Notes: a model not told the origin generated them from the sequence alone. 62,517 bases of DNA from Flavobacterium sp. LC2016-23 (GCF_009674775.1 NZ_WKKE01000030.1:1-62517); one strand, 5' to 3'. Counted from the first letter of the stretch, positions 27,160 to 35,850 are shown. Made by a program: numbers and translations.

Positions 27160-27476
27160 AATTTTGGTTTTTTAATTAGTAAGTTTGTTCCTAAAAAAAG
27201 GATATAACGAAACTAGGCTTAAAAAAAAAATTAAAGAAAAAATACATTAAAAATCAAGGTTCATACAACGATTTCGCTTATTCAAATAACTGACAATCAG
27301 ACTTATAAATTTTTAATAAAAATAAAAAATCAAGAAAAAATATAGCCGGAAGTTTCTGATTTAAACCAAACAGACCGCTGCCGTTCAGCTATTTGAGATG
27401 AACGGCATTACTTTATGATGTGGTCTGAAGCAGCAGTCGGTTCTTTATAGCCAGCAAAAAAACCTGAAACTCATCT
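27160..27476. other. Intergenic region, no gene seen
   Basis: About 320 AT-rich bases upstream of the beta-helix gene. I see no exact TAnnTTTG, strong hairpin or small ORF worth listing. Confidence 0.4.
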
Positions 27477-27968
27477 TTAAGCCCCTTTTCTATTTTCTTT
27501 CTGTTGTTTCTTAAACTGATAAACCGAACCGGCAACAAATAGTAGCAGTAAAACAAGAAGCGTATTCCCAATAGCAGGATCACCAATATTTTTAGCCAAA
27601 GGATGTCCTAACGGAACACGCGTAAAAGTCTCATTAACGGTTGGAACAAGTGACAGGAAAAAACTGAAAGACAGGCAAAAATTTTCAAAATAGTGTGCCC
27701 TGTTACTGGCTGGGAGTTTGCAGTAGAGAAAATAAGCCGCTGCAACAAGCAGCACAATAAATACTGAAAAAGCATGTCCCGCATTAAGTCCGCCATGCTT
27801 TGATATACCCAGTGACGTAAGTGAAGTAATGATGGTCAGGTAAAAATAGATTTTACCAGATACGGTACCCAGATTGATTTTACCATATTTGATAAATCCT
27901 GCTAAAGCTGCTCCAATGGCAACCACACCAATAATTGTATGAAAAATTCCTAAAATTGATAATCCCAT
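27477..27968 (-). CDS. Four- to five-helix membrane protein, unknown function
   Basis: The 163-aa product has hydrophobic segments at about 4-26 (LGIFHTIIGVVAIGAALAGF), 40-56, 66-84 (HAFSVFIVLLVAAAYFLYC), 95-110 and 134-152 (NTLLVLLLLFVAGSVYQF), and a basic C-terminus (KKQQKENRKGA). SKHGGLNAGHAF contains two His residues near a membrane face. It resembles small DUF2306-like membrane proteins of Bacteroidota, but I am not certain of the family. It lies about 250 bases downstream of the AraC regulator on the same strand. Confidence 0.8.
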   Translation of the reverse strand: MGLSILGIFHTIIGVVAIGAALAGFIKYGKINLGTVSGKIYFYLTIITSLTSLGISKHGGLNAGHAFSVFIVLLVAAAYFLYCKLPASNRAHYFENFCLSFSFFLSLVPTVNETFTRVPLGHPLAKNIGDPAIGNTLLVLLLLFVAGSVYQFKKQQKENRKGA

Positions 27969-28215
27969 TTTCTGATCGTTTAAATTAGTTTTTTTTTAAA
28001 GCTTTATCTGCTAAAAGAACGACTCCTACAGGAAATCAGTACTATGGAGATCCGTTTGCAGGTTTGCGTGCCTTAAAGCAGCTGTGCAAATGTGCGACAG
28101 AATGAAGGGAATGGTTTTGTCAATAGGTTCAATTGTTTGGCAATCTGGTTCACGCCAAAAAACATCCTTAAATTTTAAAGAGTTTTAGGGATGATAATGC
28201 AGGACAATAATTTAC

Positions 28216-29073
28216 TTATGTTTTACTATTTAGATTTTGGCGGTAGTTTGTAGGTGTAACGCCGTATTTGCCGGTAAAGCTTTTGGTGAAATTCGCGAGG
28301 TCATTAAAACCGCAGTCAAAGGCAATTTCCGTAATGCGCTGATTGGAACGCAAGAGTAATTCAGCTGCTTTTTCAAGCTTTTTAGCTTTAATGTAATTTG
28401 CAGGTGTATCGTCGTAGATTTTAGCAAATTCACGTTTGAACGAAGACACGCTGAGGTTGTTCTGCCGGGCCAGTTCTTCTATAGTTAGCTGCGAAAACAA
28501 ATGGGCTTCTATTATTTGTTTAAAAGTATAGGTGGCAGGAGAAAAAAGCTGCGAAATGATCAATTGTATCGCTTCCGAATTTTGTGTCTGGGACAGTAAA
28601 AGAAGGATTTCTTTTAATTTCAGGATTAGAATGTCTTCGTTGATCAGGGATGGATTCTCAAAATAAAACAATAATCCCTCGATGTACTTTTGGATCAGGA
28701 AGTCGTTGTTTATTTTTTCACTTGACTTGTTTGAGATTATGTTTTTCGGTGTCTGCAGCAAGACTGGCAGTTCCCTGTCGTATATTTTCTTTAATATCTC
28801 CGGATAAAAAGTCACAATCACAATCTCACAATTACTTTTTGGATTTGAATTGTAGATTTGTTTCCCGGACTGGATACAATTCAGAAACAGGGAATAATTG
28901 GTCGGAATGTTTACCGGCTCATCATCAACCTCATACTGGATTTCGCCTTGCAGTACGTATAAAAAACAGGCCTGCTCCGTAACCGGAAAATCAAATTTAA
29001 ACGGTGGTGTCAATTGAATTTTTTGAATCAGGGTCTTACCGTATAAGTCGTGCTTTTTATAGTCGTTTACCAT
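28216..29073 (-). CDS. AraC-family transcriptional regulator
   Basis: This 285-aa protein has a cupin-like N-domain (FPVTEQACFLYVLQGEIQYEVDDEPVNIP, about 25-55) and a C-terminal double HTH (about 180-280): LTIEELARQNNLSVSSFKREFAKIYDDTPANYI and ITEIAFDCGFNDLANFTKSFTGKYGVTPTNYRQ, the AraC signature. It is divergent from the glyoxalase-fold gene at 29333, whose promoter lies between them, so that gene is a likely target (inference). Confidence 0.93.
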   Translation of the reverse strand: MVNDYKKHDLYGKTLIQKIQLTPPFKFDFPVTEQACFLYVLQGEIQYEVDDEPVNIPTNYSLFLNCIQSGKQIYNSNPKSNCEIVIVTFYPEILKKIYDRELPVLLQTPKNIISNKSSEKINNDFLIQKYIEGLLFYFENPSLINEDILILKLKEILLLLSQTQNSEAIQLIISQLFSPATYTFKQIIEAHLFSQLTIEELARQNNLSVSSFKREFAKIYDDTPANYIKAKKLEKAAELLLRSNQRITEIAFDCGFNDLANFTKSFTGKYGVTPTNYRQNLNSKT

Positions 29074-29283
29074 AGCTTTTTTTCTACAACGATTCTGCCA
29101 GATATCACGATTAGGTTTTATAGATATGATTCTGCATTACGCACGACAAAATTAAATGAATAATTTTTATGTTTGGGGCGTAACGCGACTTATGATGAAA
29201 TAATATAGCGGTAAAAACACCGTATTCTACTGAATTTCTTCCGTGCATATTTCAAAAAAAAAATCTTGAATGCTGACAAACTG

Positions 29284-29308
29284 TTGTCATAGGGCTCCGG
29301 TATATTTG
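29284..29308 (+). promoter_or_regulatory. Promoter of the glyoxalase-fold gene
   Basis: TATATTTG (29301-29308) fits the Bacteroidota -7 element, with a TTG at 29284-29286 near the -33 position. It lies 25 bases before ATG 29333, in the AraC-divergent gap. Confidence 0.6.
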
Positions 29309-29332
29309 CAGTATAACTTAAAAAATAAGCAA

Positions 29333-29743
29333 ATGAATTTAGTGTCCATTCGAATTATTACTGCTAATGTAGCACAATTAGTGAATTTTTATGAGCAGGT
29401 AACAGGTTTGTCTGCAGTGCAATACACTGCAGACTTTGCCGAATTAAAAACACCCACCACCACTTTAGCCATTGGAAGTACGAAAACATTGGTTTTTTTC
29501 GGGGGCGATGATGTGGCAAAACCAGCCGAAAATAGCAGTGTTATCATCGAATTCAGGATAGATGATGTAGAAAAAGAATATGAAAGATTAGCAGATTTTC
29601 TTCAAAATAGCATCGTTCAAAAACCCACCACAATGCCCTGGGGTAACAAATCGCTTTTATTTCGGGACCCTGATGGCAACTTAGTAAATCTATTTACCCC
29701 TGTTACACCCGAAGCCACCGAAAAATTTGAAGGGAAAAATTAA
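29333..29743 (+). CDS. VOC/glyoxalase-fold protein
   Basis: I start at ATG 29333 since the promoter-like TATATTTG lies inside the longer frame from 29270. The 136-aa product is a single VOC module pair: SIRIITANVAQLVNFYEQVTGL at the N-terminus and PWGNKSLLFRDPDGNLVNLFTPV near the end, typical of glyoxalase/bleomycin-resistance proteins. The metal-ligand positions are partly occupied (late Asp/Asn-rich turn), so enzymatic metal binding is uncertain. Probably controlled by the divergent AraC regulator. Confidence 0.88.
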   Translation: MNLVSIRIITANVAQLVNFYEQVTGLSAVQYTADFAELKTPTTTLAIGSTKTLVFFGGDDVAKPAENSSVIIEFRIDDVEKEYERLADFLQNSIVQKPTTMPWGNKSLLFRDPDGNLVNLFTPVTPEATEKFEGKN

Positions 29744-29802
29744 CCACAGTATCCGGTTTTTCTTAGCGGATCAATCCTAAAAAAATTGAAGCGTAAAAAA
29801 AA

Positions 29803-29949
29803 AGTTTACCGCAGAGAGCGCAAAGATTTTTATCTAAGTTTACCTTATTAAAAGCAAAGTTCGCAAGGCTTTATAGATACAGCTTTGCGAACTTTGCGTT
29901 TAATAATAGGTAAGAGTTTAAAAAAATCTTTGCGTTCTTTGCGGTAAAA
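29803..29949. repeat. Palindromic repeat family 1, copy A (CGCAAAG element)
   Basis: A 147-bp element has terminal inverted repeats (TTTACCGCAGAGAGCGCAAA at the left; CTTTGCGTTCTTTGCGGTAA at the right) and an inner inverted pair (CAAAGTTCGCAA with TTGCGAACTTTG). A second copy lies at 47561-47718. It sits between the ends of convergent genes and may act as a terminator or REP/MITE-like element. Confidence 0.8.
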
Positions 29950-29952
29950 AAA

Positions 29953-31347
29953 TTAAAGGAATTTACTTTTAAAAACAGTCAGTTTTTCTCTGGTCATTTC
30001 ATTGATCGAATACGAGATCCCTCCCATTCCGATACCGGAAGTATCTCGTCCGCCAAAAGGCATCCAGTCTACACGAAAGGCAGTATGGTCATTCACCATC
30101 ACTGCGGTGGCATTTAATTTTTTGACGGTATCCAAGGCAATATCCAGATTTTTTGTAAAGACAGCTGCCTGAAAATGAACATCAAGGGCATTTGCTCTTC
30201 TTATGGCTTCGTCTCTGTCTGTAAAAGGATAAATACAAACTACAGGCCCAAAGATTTCATGAGTGGACACTTTAGCATCTTCTGAAGGATTAAACAAAAC
30301 AGTAGGCTCAAAACAAGTGTCGGAAATTCTTTTTCCCCCTGTAATTACTTTGCCGCCTTTAGCAACCGCTTCGTTCACCCATTCTTCTACACGATCGACT
30401 TCTTTTGGTGTTATAAGTGAACCCACATCGGTCGTTTGATCAAATGGATTTCCAACAATCAATTTTTTAGTGGCCTCCGCAAACTGTTCTGTAAAACGGT
30501 CACAAATTTCCTCATTCACATACACTTTCTGAACGGAGACGCAAACCTGTCCTGCATGATAAAAACCTCCTTTTACCAAATCCGGAATCATTTCGGCAAA
30601 ATCGGCATCACTTTCAACAATAACCGGCGCTGCTCCACCATGTTCCAGGGCACATCTCGTACCCGGAGCTAATTTACTTTTCAGGTACCAGCCTACTTTC
30701 GCTGAACCAATAAAAGACAGAAAATGAACTCTCGGATCGGTCACCAGTAATTCTGCCGTTTCATTGTCACATAAGACTACTTGCAGCCAGCCTTCAGGTA
30801 AACCTGCTTCTTTTAAAATATCGGCAAGTGCCAGACCCGATAATGGCGTAGTGCCCGCTGGTTTAAATACAACCGGACAACCGGCAGCAATAGCAGTCGC
30901 AATCTGATGAACCGCTAAATTTAAGGGATGATTGAAAGCACTTACGGCAGCCACAATTCCAATAGGTTCTCTTGATGTAAAGGCAATTCTGTTTAAAGAG
31001 GCTTCGGTAAGTCCCATTGGAATTTGCTCGCCTTTTATTTGTGAAATATGCTCAGCGGCTAACTTTACCCCATTGATTGCTCTTATTATTTCTGCTTTTG
31101 AATCTTTATACGGTTTTCCTCCTTCGCTGATCGCCAAATGTATTAATTCCTCGCTCCTTTCGTTCATTAGAAAAGCTGCCTTTTCCAGTATTTCAATTCT
31201 TTTGTAAGCCGGAATCCAGTTCGATTGGTCCTTAAATAAATTTTGGGCAATAGTCAGTACTTTCTCAACTTCGCTTTTATCGATGAGAGGCAGCTCTTTT
31301 ACTATACTCTGATCGTAAGGGAATATTATTTTTGTTGTCTTTTCCAT
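29953..31347 (-). CDS. Aldehyde dehydrogenase family protein
   Basis: The 464-aa enzyme is an NAD(P)-dependent ALDH: Rossmann and cofactor segments (FNHPLNLAVHQIATAIAAGCPVVFKPA, FIGSAKVGWYL), general base Glu in CALEHGGAAPVIV, and the nucleophile Cys in GGFYHAGQVCVSVQKVYV. The C-terminus (SGIGMGGISYSINEMTREK) resembles succinate-semialdehyde or lactaldehyde dehydrogenase subgroups. Substrate cannot be assigned. It lies 130 bases downstream of a monooxygenase gene on the same strand, which could supply aldehydes (inference). Confidence 0.92.
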   Translation of the reverse strand: MEKTTKIIFPYDQSIVKELPLIDKSEVEKVLTIAQNLFKDQSNWIPAYKRIEILEKAAFLMNERSEELIHLAISEGGKPYKDSKAEIIRAINGVKLAAEHISQIKGEQIPMGLTEASLNRIAFTSREPIGIVAAVSAFNHPLNLAVHQIATAIAAGCPVVFKPAGTTPLSGLALADILKEAGLPEGWLQVVLCDNETAELLVTDPRVHFLSFIGSAKVGWYLKSKLAPGTRCALEHGGAAPVIVESDADFAEMIPDLVKGGFYHAGQVCVSVQKVYVNEEICDRFTEQFAEATKKLIVGNPFDQTTDVGSLITPKEVDRVEEWVNEAVAKGGKVITGGKRISDTCFEPTVLFNPSEDAKVSTHEIFGPVVCIYPFTDRDEAIRRANALDVHFQAAVFTKNLDIALDTVKKLNATAVMVNDHTAFRVDWMPFGGRDTSGIGMGGISYSINEMTREKLTVFKSKFL

Positions 31348-31477
31348 AGTGCTTTTTTAGTTGAACTTAAAACATACTTCTTTTTGAATTGAAGCTTGTC
31401 TTCTGGTTTGTTTTCTAAATTTACTCAAATTATCGATGGCTGCAAGGTCTTATTTTATACTATTTAACATTTGCAGT

Positions 31478-31786
31478 CTATAAATAAGTTACAGGTGTTG
31501 TTAAAACAATCTCCCTGTTTACTAATAAAGGCACAATTTTATCAAGTACAAATTCCTGAAAATGAGCTGAATTACGATGTTCTGCCACGGCTGCTTCATT
31601 CGTATAGCCTTCAAATAAAACCAGTGTATTTAAATCCGAATTGCTCTGATGAATTTTATAAAACAGATTCCCGTTTTCTTTTTCACTTTCTTTTTGTACT
31701 GTTTTCAATAAATTCAAAACATTTTCGATTTCGCCTTCTTTAACTTTCCATGTCGCAAAAACATGAACCGGATTTTGATTTTCCAT
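31478..31786 (-). CDS. Antibiotic biosynthesis monooxygenase-fold protein (quinol monooxygenase-like)
   Basis: A 102-aa ABM-domain protein from ATG 31786; the 35 residues of an upstream in-frame extension are coded within an intergenic repeat and are not credible. Landmarks are VHVFATWKVKEGEIENVLNLL, NGNLFYKIHQSNSD, FEGYTNEAAVAEHRNSAHFQ, as in YgiN/quinol monooxygenases. These oxidise quinols or release reactive oxygen in small-molecule detoxification. It is followed by the ALDH gene and preceded by the DJ-1-like gene on the same strand. Confidence 0.88.
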   Translation of the reverse strand: MENQNPVHVFATWKVKEGEIENVLNLLKTVQKESEKENGNLFYKIHQSNSDLNTLVLFEGYTNEAAVAEHRNSAHFQEFVLDKIVPLLVNREIVLTTPVTYL

Positions 31787-31824
31787 TTTATTTATTTTTA
31801 ATGTTACTGTATATTTTTTTATTG

Positions 31825-31947
31825 CCTTTTCGACGAAGGAGACCCGAGCGATGGCGAACAGACGAAGTAAATCGTATCCGGTATTCGGCAAAGACTGGCG
31901 ACATTCTGCACGGAGTTTCTTGTGTGATTTATCCTCCGTCGAAAGGA
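31825..31947. repeat. Palindromic repeat with GTCGAA ends
   Basis: CCTTTTCGACGAAGGA (31825-31840) and TCCTCCGTCGAAAGG (about 31932-31946) are inverted repeats about 90 bases apart, enclosing GC-richer DNA than the flanks. It occupies almost the whole gap between the monooxygenase and DJ-1-like genes. No gene is credible inside it. Confidence 0.7.
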
Positions 31948-31960
31948 CAAAAATGTATAA

Positions 31961-32755
31961 TTACTTTTTAGAAGTTTCTAAAATCGAAATCATTTTTTCA
32001 GCCACTCCTTTTGCAGAAGCAGGATTTTGTCCGGTTACCAGATTACCGTCGGCAATACTGTGTGCAGACCATATGGCAGCAGCATGAAATTTGGCTCCTT
32101 GTTTCGTTAAGGCACTTTCCAGTAAAAAAGGTACATCAGCGATAGCGTATCCTTTTTCTTCCTCATCTGTAAAAGAGGTGATGTTTTTACCGTTAACCAG
32201 GTAAGAGCCGTCGCTTAGTTTTACATTTAATAAAGATACAGGACCGTGACAGACAGCTCCAACAACAGCGTTTCTTTCGTATGTTTCTTTGATTGCTTTT
32301 TTAAGCAGTACATTTTCAGGCATGTCGACCATTGGTGCCAGACCGCCCGGTACAAAAATAGCATCATATTGATTCACATCAACCGTTGATAGTTTAACGG
32401 CTTTCTGCATCGCTTCCCATCCTTTTCCAGTTAAAAAGGCAAGGTTGTCAGGATCATTTGCCAGATTAAGCGCATCTAAATAAGGCGTATCTCCGTTTAA
32501 ACTCGCAAAATCAATTTGGTAATTTGCTTTTTCGAATTCGGCATAAGGATGTGCTACTTCCGGAAGAAAGGTTCCGGTTCTTCTGTTGTTTGGTCCAATT
32601 GCATTGGCATTCGATACGATAATTAAAATTTTCTTGTTCATTTTTGTTTCGTTTTTAAGGGTTGTTTTTTGTTTTACTGAGGTGTTTTCTTTTTGATTTT
32701 GTGCGTAAGAAGAAAAAAAAGCGAGTGCCGCTGTTACCATCATAAGTTTTTTCAT
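31961..32755 (-). CDS. Exported DJ-1/PfpI-family protein
   Basis: The product is 264 aa with a signal peptide (LMMVTAALAFFSSYAQ) and a low-complexity tether, then a DJ-1/PfpI domain: ILIIVSNANAIGPNNRR, AIFVPGGLAPMVDMPENV, the nucleophile elbow VVGAVCHGPVSLL, and GKNITSFTDEEEKGY. It is close to the Hsp31/HchA glyoxalase group. An internal ATG at residue 39 (NKKILIIV) could make a cytoplasmic form. A perfect Crp-type palindrome lies upstream, next to the Crp/Fnr regulator gene. Confidence 0.9.
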   Translation of the reverse strand: MKKLMMVTAALAFFSSYAQNQKENTSVKQKTTLKNETKMNKKILIIVSNANAIGPNNRRTGTFLPEVAHPYAEFEKANYQIDFASLNGDTPYLDALNLANDPDNLAFLTGKGWEAMQKAVKLSTVDVNQYDAIFVPGGLAPMVDMPENVLLKKAIKETYERNAVVGAVCHGPVSLLNVKLSDGSYLVNGKNITSFTDEEEKGYAIADVPFLLESALTKQGAKFHAAAIWSAHSIADGNLVTGQNPASAKGVAEKMISILETSKK

Positions 32756-32795
32756 TGCTATTATTTTTTAAAGTTGTTATGAATTATTTATAAGG

Positions 32796-32867
32796 CAAAT
32801 TTATAGCGATCACCGACCTCAGAACGAGGAGCAAAGTCACAAAAAAAGTGTGATGGAAATCACACTT
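32796..32867 (-). promoter_or_regulatory. Crp/Fnr-type site and promoter of the DJ-1-like gene
   Basis: On the minus strand the -7 element TAAATTTG is at 32803-32796. A perfect 9-4-9 palindrome (AAGTGTGAT-N4-ATCACACTT, 32846-32867; core TGTGAT-N4-ATCACA) is centred 53.5 bases upstream of it. That is the E. coli CRP consensus in all essential bases and about -64 from the expected start, close to a class I activator position. The neighbouring Crp/Fnr regulator ends 19 bases upstream. Confidence 0.75.
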
Positions 32868-32885
32868 GAAAGTTAAACAGGTATT

Positions 32886-33455
32886 TTATTTATTGCTGGA
32901 GTACAGCCTGCTTAGGGTTTCGCGGCTCACCCCGAGATATTCCGCAATGTATTTTTTGGGAATTTTTTGCATCAGATTGGGATAGAGATCCGCAAATTCT
33001 TTATAACGTTGCTGCGGATTACTGGAAAGTAAGGAGATCACCCTTTGCTGAAGGGCGATATAGCCTCTGGTCAGTTTTACCCGGAAAAAATGTTCCATTT
33101 TATGCAGTGCGACGGAGAGTTTCTCCCTTCCTTCCAGTGTCAGGCATAAAACCTCGCCTGCTTCCATACAGACCACATACATGTTGGCCTGCTTCTGATT
33201 GAAATAGGCGATATAATCAGACATCCACCAGTTTTCTGTTGCAAATTGCACAATGTGTTCTTTGCCTTCTTCATCAAGATAAAAAACCCTGAAAATGCCG
33301 CTCATAATAATGTATTCATATTTAGCATCATCACCCTGCTGAATCAGGTATTGATTTTTTAATACTCTTCTGATGGTGAAAAATGGTTTGACAGACTCAA
33401 ATTCTTCATCACTAATGGGTATAATCTCTTCAATATGTTTTCTTAGCTTTTCCAT
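32886..33455 (-). CDS. Crp/Fnr-family transcriptional regulator
   Basis: This 189-aa protein has a cyclic-nucleotide-binding-type beta-roll (about 20-115: KNQYLIQQGDDAKYEYIIMSGIFRVFYLDEEG, WWMSDYIAYFNQKQ) and a C-terminal HTH (YIAEYLGVSRETLSRLYS). It lacks the N-terminal Cys cluster of FNR, so no Fe-S cluster is expected. A Crp-type palindrome lies between it and the DJ-1-like gene, making that gene its probable target. Confidence 0.92.
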   Translation of the reverse strand: MEKLRKHIEEIIPISDEEFESVKPFFTIRRVLKNQYLIQQGDDAKYEYIIMSGIFRVFYLDEEGKEHIVQFATENWWMSDYIAYFNQKQANMYVVCMEAGEVLCLTLEGREKLSVALHKMEHFFRVKLTRGYIALQQRVISLLSSNPQQRYKEFADLYPNLMQKIPKKYIAEYLGVSRETLSRLYSSNK

Positions 33456-33671
33456 AATTTATTTTCGAATTTCAAAGATAGAAGATTTTACATTCCTGAG
33501 CTCCCTTAAAAAAATATCGTTAAACAACTGGATCGAAGACTTACTGATTGCCAGAGAAGCCGGTGCTGCCATTTTAACAACTGATGGAACAGCCTGGAAA
33601 TGCGGAAGCGAAAGTTTGTATTGGACTATTTCAGTCTTGAAAGGAGAAATAACCGATCGCTTCATACCAAT

Positions 33672-33702
33672 AAAAAAGGCACCCGTATTAGCGGGTGCCT
33701 TT
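33672..33702 (-). terminator. Terminator of the cold-shock gene
   Basis: The stem AAAGGCACCCG (33675-33685) with CGGGTGCCTTT (33692-33702), six-base loop, is followed on the minus strand by a T run. It lies 24 bases after the csp stop. The DNA between it and the Crp/Fnr gene (33456-33671) holds no convincing gene. Confidence 0.9.
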
Positions 33703-33725
33703 ATAAGCTCACTGTTATAGTATAA

Positions 33726-33917
33726 TTATGCTATGACTACGTTTACTGCGTTTGGACCTTTACGGCCTTCTTCTACGTCAAAACGAACCTGATCGTTTTC
33801 ACGGATGTTTTCCGACAGACCTGAAACGTGAACAAAAATTTCGTTTCCTCCGTCATTAGGAGTTATAAATCCAAAACCTTTTTCTTCATTGAAGAATTTT
33901 ACTGTACCTTCTTGCAT
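33726..33917 (-). CDS. CspA-family cold-shock protein
   Basis: A complete 63-aa single-domain nucleic-acid-binding protein: GTVKFFNEEKGFGFITPNDG (RNP1), EIFVHVSGL (RNP2), GRKGPNAVNVVIA. It is an RNA chaperone. It is monocistronic and has a strong terminator. Confidence 0.96.
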   Translation of the reverse strand: MQEGTVKFFNEEKGFGFITPNDGGNEIFVHVSGLSENIRENDQVRFDVEEGRKGPNAVNVVIA

Positions 33918-34177
33918 TTTAGTGTATTTAATTGTCCAAATGTAATACTTTAAAATGAGAACTAGCTGAAATTGAGTTTTTTATTTTATTTTTATATAAT
34001 GAAATGCGTTTCTGGGGTGCTACAGCATAGAAATTATCTTCTTAGCCCGATGTCTAAATTCGGTTTTAAGAGGAAGAACACCTGATTATTTTTCTGAATT
34101 CCTCCAATTGAGAAGGACTTCGAAAAAACCGCTTTTTAAAACATTACGATAAAATTTCATCTTTCGCTTCTATAAAT

Positions 34178-34193
34178 TTACGATATATCGTAA
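34178..34193. promoter_or_regulatory. Palindrome TTACGATATATCGTAA (copy 1 of 3)
   Basis: A perfect 16-bp palindrome is centred 89 bases upstream of the -12 GC of the sigma-54-like promoter at 34261. The same sequence recurs at 35765-35780 and 50054-50067. Position and symmetry fit an upstream activating site for an enhancer-binding protein. Confidence 0.7.
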
Positions 34194-34260
34194 TTTAAAT
34201 TTAGCACTTAAAAACGTAAGGCCCTGATTTTATTCACTTTTACAATTAGGGCACATTGTT

Positions 34261-34276
34261 TGGCTATTGTTTTGCA
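34261..34276 (+). promoter_or_regulatory. Sigma-54-like promoter (-24/-12)
   Basis: TGGCTATTGTTTTGCA matches the TGGCAC-N5-TTGCA consensus with the required GG-N10-GC spacing. The transcript would begin near 34287 and run into the hydrolase gene at 34523. Confidence 0.65.
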
Positions 34277-34372
34277 TCTATACTAAATAAAAAATGTACA
34301 ACATGAAAACAGCACGTAAAATAAAATCAGGAAATTCTCTTTTCGCTCCAAATCCTACAATTATTTTCTTTC

Positions 34373-34417
34373 TTAATCTAGGTTAATCGACGCATATTCA
34401 CAGCTGCTGTAAGTTTG
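34373..34417 (+). promoter_or_regulatory. TTAATCTAG box and housekeeping-type promoter
   Basis: TTAATCTAGGTTAA (34373-34386) is centred 30.5 bases before a TAAGTTTG -7 element (34410-34417). The same arrangement, with the same spacing, precedes the dioxygenase gene at 50264. The shared downstream string is GTAArTTTGTAAAAGAAA. Confidence 0.7.
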
Positions 34418-34522
34418 TAAAAGAAATTTAAAAACACATCATAATTCAAAACTTAGAGGAATCACAGCGCTAATTTTTGATCATCAACCCTAAAAAATTT
34501 AATAATCTAAAACCATAAAAAA

Positions 34523-35341
34523 ATGAGCACATTTAAAACACAAGACGGAACAGAAATTTTTTACAAAGATTGGGGAACAGGACAGCCAATCGTTTTTCAC
34601 CACGGGTGGCCATTATCCAGTGATGACTGGGATGCACAAATGATGTTTTTCCTAAAACAGGGATACAGAGTTATTGCACACGATCGTCGCGGACACGGAC
34701 GCTCCGGTCAAAGTGCAGAAGGAAACAATATGGAAACGTATGCTTCAGACGTAGCGGAACTGACAGCTGCACTGAATTTAAAAGATGCTATTCACGTAGG
34801 GCATTCAACCGGTGGCGGTGAAGTTATTCGCTATGCTGCAAAATATGGAAAAGAACGTGTTGCAAAAGCAATTATAATTAGTGCCGTAACGCCTATCATG
34901 ATTCAAAACGAATCCAATCCTGAAGGGGTACCATTAGCTGTTTTTGATGAAATAAGACAAGGTACAGGGTTTAACAGAGCACAATATTTTTATGATTTCC
35001 CAATACCATTTTACGGATGGAACCGCGAAGGGCAAACCGTTCAGGAAGGAATTAAACACAACTGGTGGCGTCAGGGAATGATGGGTTCTGTATTAGCACA
35101 TTATGAAGGAATAAAAGCTTTCTCTGAATCCGATTTCACAGAAGATCTTAAGAGTTTAGATATCCCTGTTTTGGTTTTGCACGGAGAAGATGATCAGATC
35201 GTACCTTATGGTCAGGCACCCAGAGCGGCAAAACTTTTGAAAAACGGAAAATTAATTTCGTATCCTGGTTTCCCTCATGGTATGCCAACCACAGAAGCGG
35301 AAACAATCAATAATGATATTCTCGCTTTTATTAAAGCATAA
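34523..35341 (+). CDS. Alpha/beta hydrolase (haloperoxidase/arylesterase-like)
   Basis: At 272 aa it matches the cofactor-free chloroperoxidase/arylesterase group: oxyanion HHGWPLSSDDWD, HDRRGHGRSGQS, nucleophile elbow VGHSTGGGE (Ser about 98), acid Asp in VLHGEDDQIVPY, and His in FPHGMPTTEAE. It is cytoplasmic. It hydrolyses esters and may perhydrolyse them. The promoter region has a sigma-54-like element and the palindrome shared with two other stress units. Followed after 77 bases by a small protein gene. Confidence 0.93.
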   Translation: MSTFKTQDGTEIFYKDWGTGQPIVFHHGWPLSSDDWDAQMMFFLKQGYRVIAHDRRGHGRSGQSAEGNNMETYASDVAELTAALNLKDAIHVGHSTGGGEVIRYAAKYGKERVAKAIIISAVTPIMIQNESNPEGVPLAVFDEIRQGTGFNRAQYFYDFPIPFYGWNREGQTVQEGIKHNWWRQGMMGSVLAHYEGIKAFSESDFTEDLKSLDIPVLVLHGEDDQIVPYGQAPRAAKLLKNGKLISYPGFPHGMPTTEAETINNDILAFIKA

Positions 35342-35418
35342 GGGGGTTTTCCTTAAAAAATTAATCTAAACTGCCTGTAACAGTTTGCTTTTGCAGGCAG
35401 TTTTAAAATTTTCAACTT

Positions 35419-35736
35419 ATGAATTCATTTCAACAACCCTCATTTGATACCGTAACAGAAGCTTTACAATGGCTGAATCGGGAAGGTTTTAACGAAAACT
35501 TTAATCTTGACGAAAATTGTATCCGGTACAACAATAACACACAAACCATGTCCCCGGAAGAATTCAAAATTGAATATGTATTCCGTTTTGAAGGCGATAC
35601 AGATCCGGGAGATGAAGATATTGTCTACGGAATCATTTCTGACCTCTATAATATAAAAGGTGTTCTGACAAGCGCTTTCGGAATCTACGCCGACGCTGTC
35701 TCTGCTGAAATGATCCGAAAACTCTCTGTTCACTAA
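35419..35736 (+). CDS. Small acidic protein of unknown function
   Basis: A 105-aa protein (MNSFQQPSFDTVTEALQWLN...) with acidic body: NREGFNENFNLDENCIRYN, FKIEYVFRFEGDTDPGDEDIVYGI, KGVLTSAFGIYADAVSAEM. This is the small flavobacterial family often given the misleading name phosphoribosylpyrophosphate synthetase (recollection); it has no PRPP-synthetase motif. It may be co-transcribed with the hydrolase. Confidence 0.8.
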   Translation: MNSFQQPSFDTVTEALQWLNREGFNENFNLDENCIRYNNNTQTMSPEEFKIEYVFRFEGDTDPGDEDIVYGIISDLYNIKGVLTSAFGIYADAVSAEMIRKLSVH

Positions 35737-35764
35737 TCCTAAATTCGGGAAAGCGATACTAAAT

Positions 35765-35780
35765 TTACGAAATATCGTAA
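35765..35780. promoter_or_regulatory. Palindrome TTACGAAATATCGTAA (copy 2 of 3)
   Basis: Arms TTACGA/TCGTAA are identical to copy 1, with one change in the centre. It is centred 76 bases upstream of the -12 GC of the next sigma-54-like promoter. A second inverted repeat, TTAATCGATTGATTAA, lies between them at 35803-35818. Confidence 0.7.
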
Positions 35781-35834
35781 GTCATATATTTTACCAAAAG
35801 ATTTAATCGATTGATTAACAACACTTTAAATACA

Positions 35835-35850
35835 TGGCATTTTATTAGCA
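35835..35850 (+). promoter_or_regulatory. Sigma-54-like promoter of the isochorismatase operon
   Basis: TGGCATTTTATTAGCA keeps the invariant GG-N10-GC and matches TGGCA exactly at the -24 end; the -12 end is TAGCA instead of TTGCA. It lies 34 bases before ATG 35885. Confidence 0.6.

Larger units (their letters stand above)
33918..34522. other. Regulatory region upstream of the alpha/beta hydrolase
   Basis: In 600 bases without an established gene, the sequence holds, in order: the 16-bp palindrome at 34178-34193, a sigma-54-like promoter at 34261-34276, a 30-codon frame (34294-34386, MYNMKTARKIKSGNSLFAPN), and a TTAATCTAGGTTAA box with a TAAGTTTG promoter (34373-34417). The first 250 bases show nothing I can name apart from a stray TTACGA half-site at 34144. 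The small frame overlaps the second promoter and is probably not a gene. Confidence 0.6.

Noticed and set aside
33459..33665. 68-codon minus-strand frame between the Crp/Fnr gene and the csp terminator
   Set aside because: It starts within 10 bases of the terminator hairpin, has no visible ribosome-binding site and resembles no family.
34294..34386. 30-codon frame downstream of the sigma-54-like promoter
   Set aside because: It overlaps the TTAATCTAGG box, has no recognisable ribosome-binding site and unremarkable composition. It was mentioned only as content of the gap.
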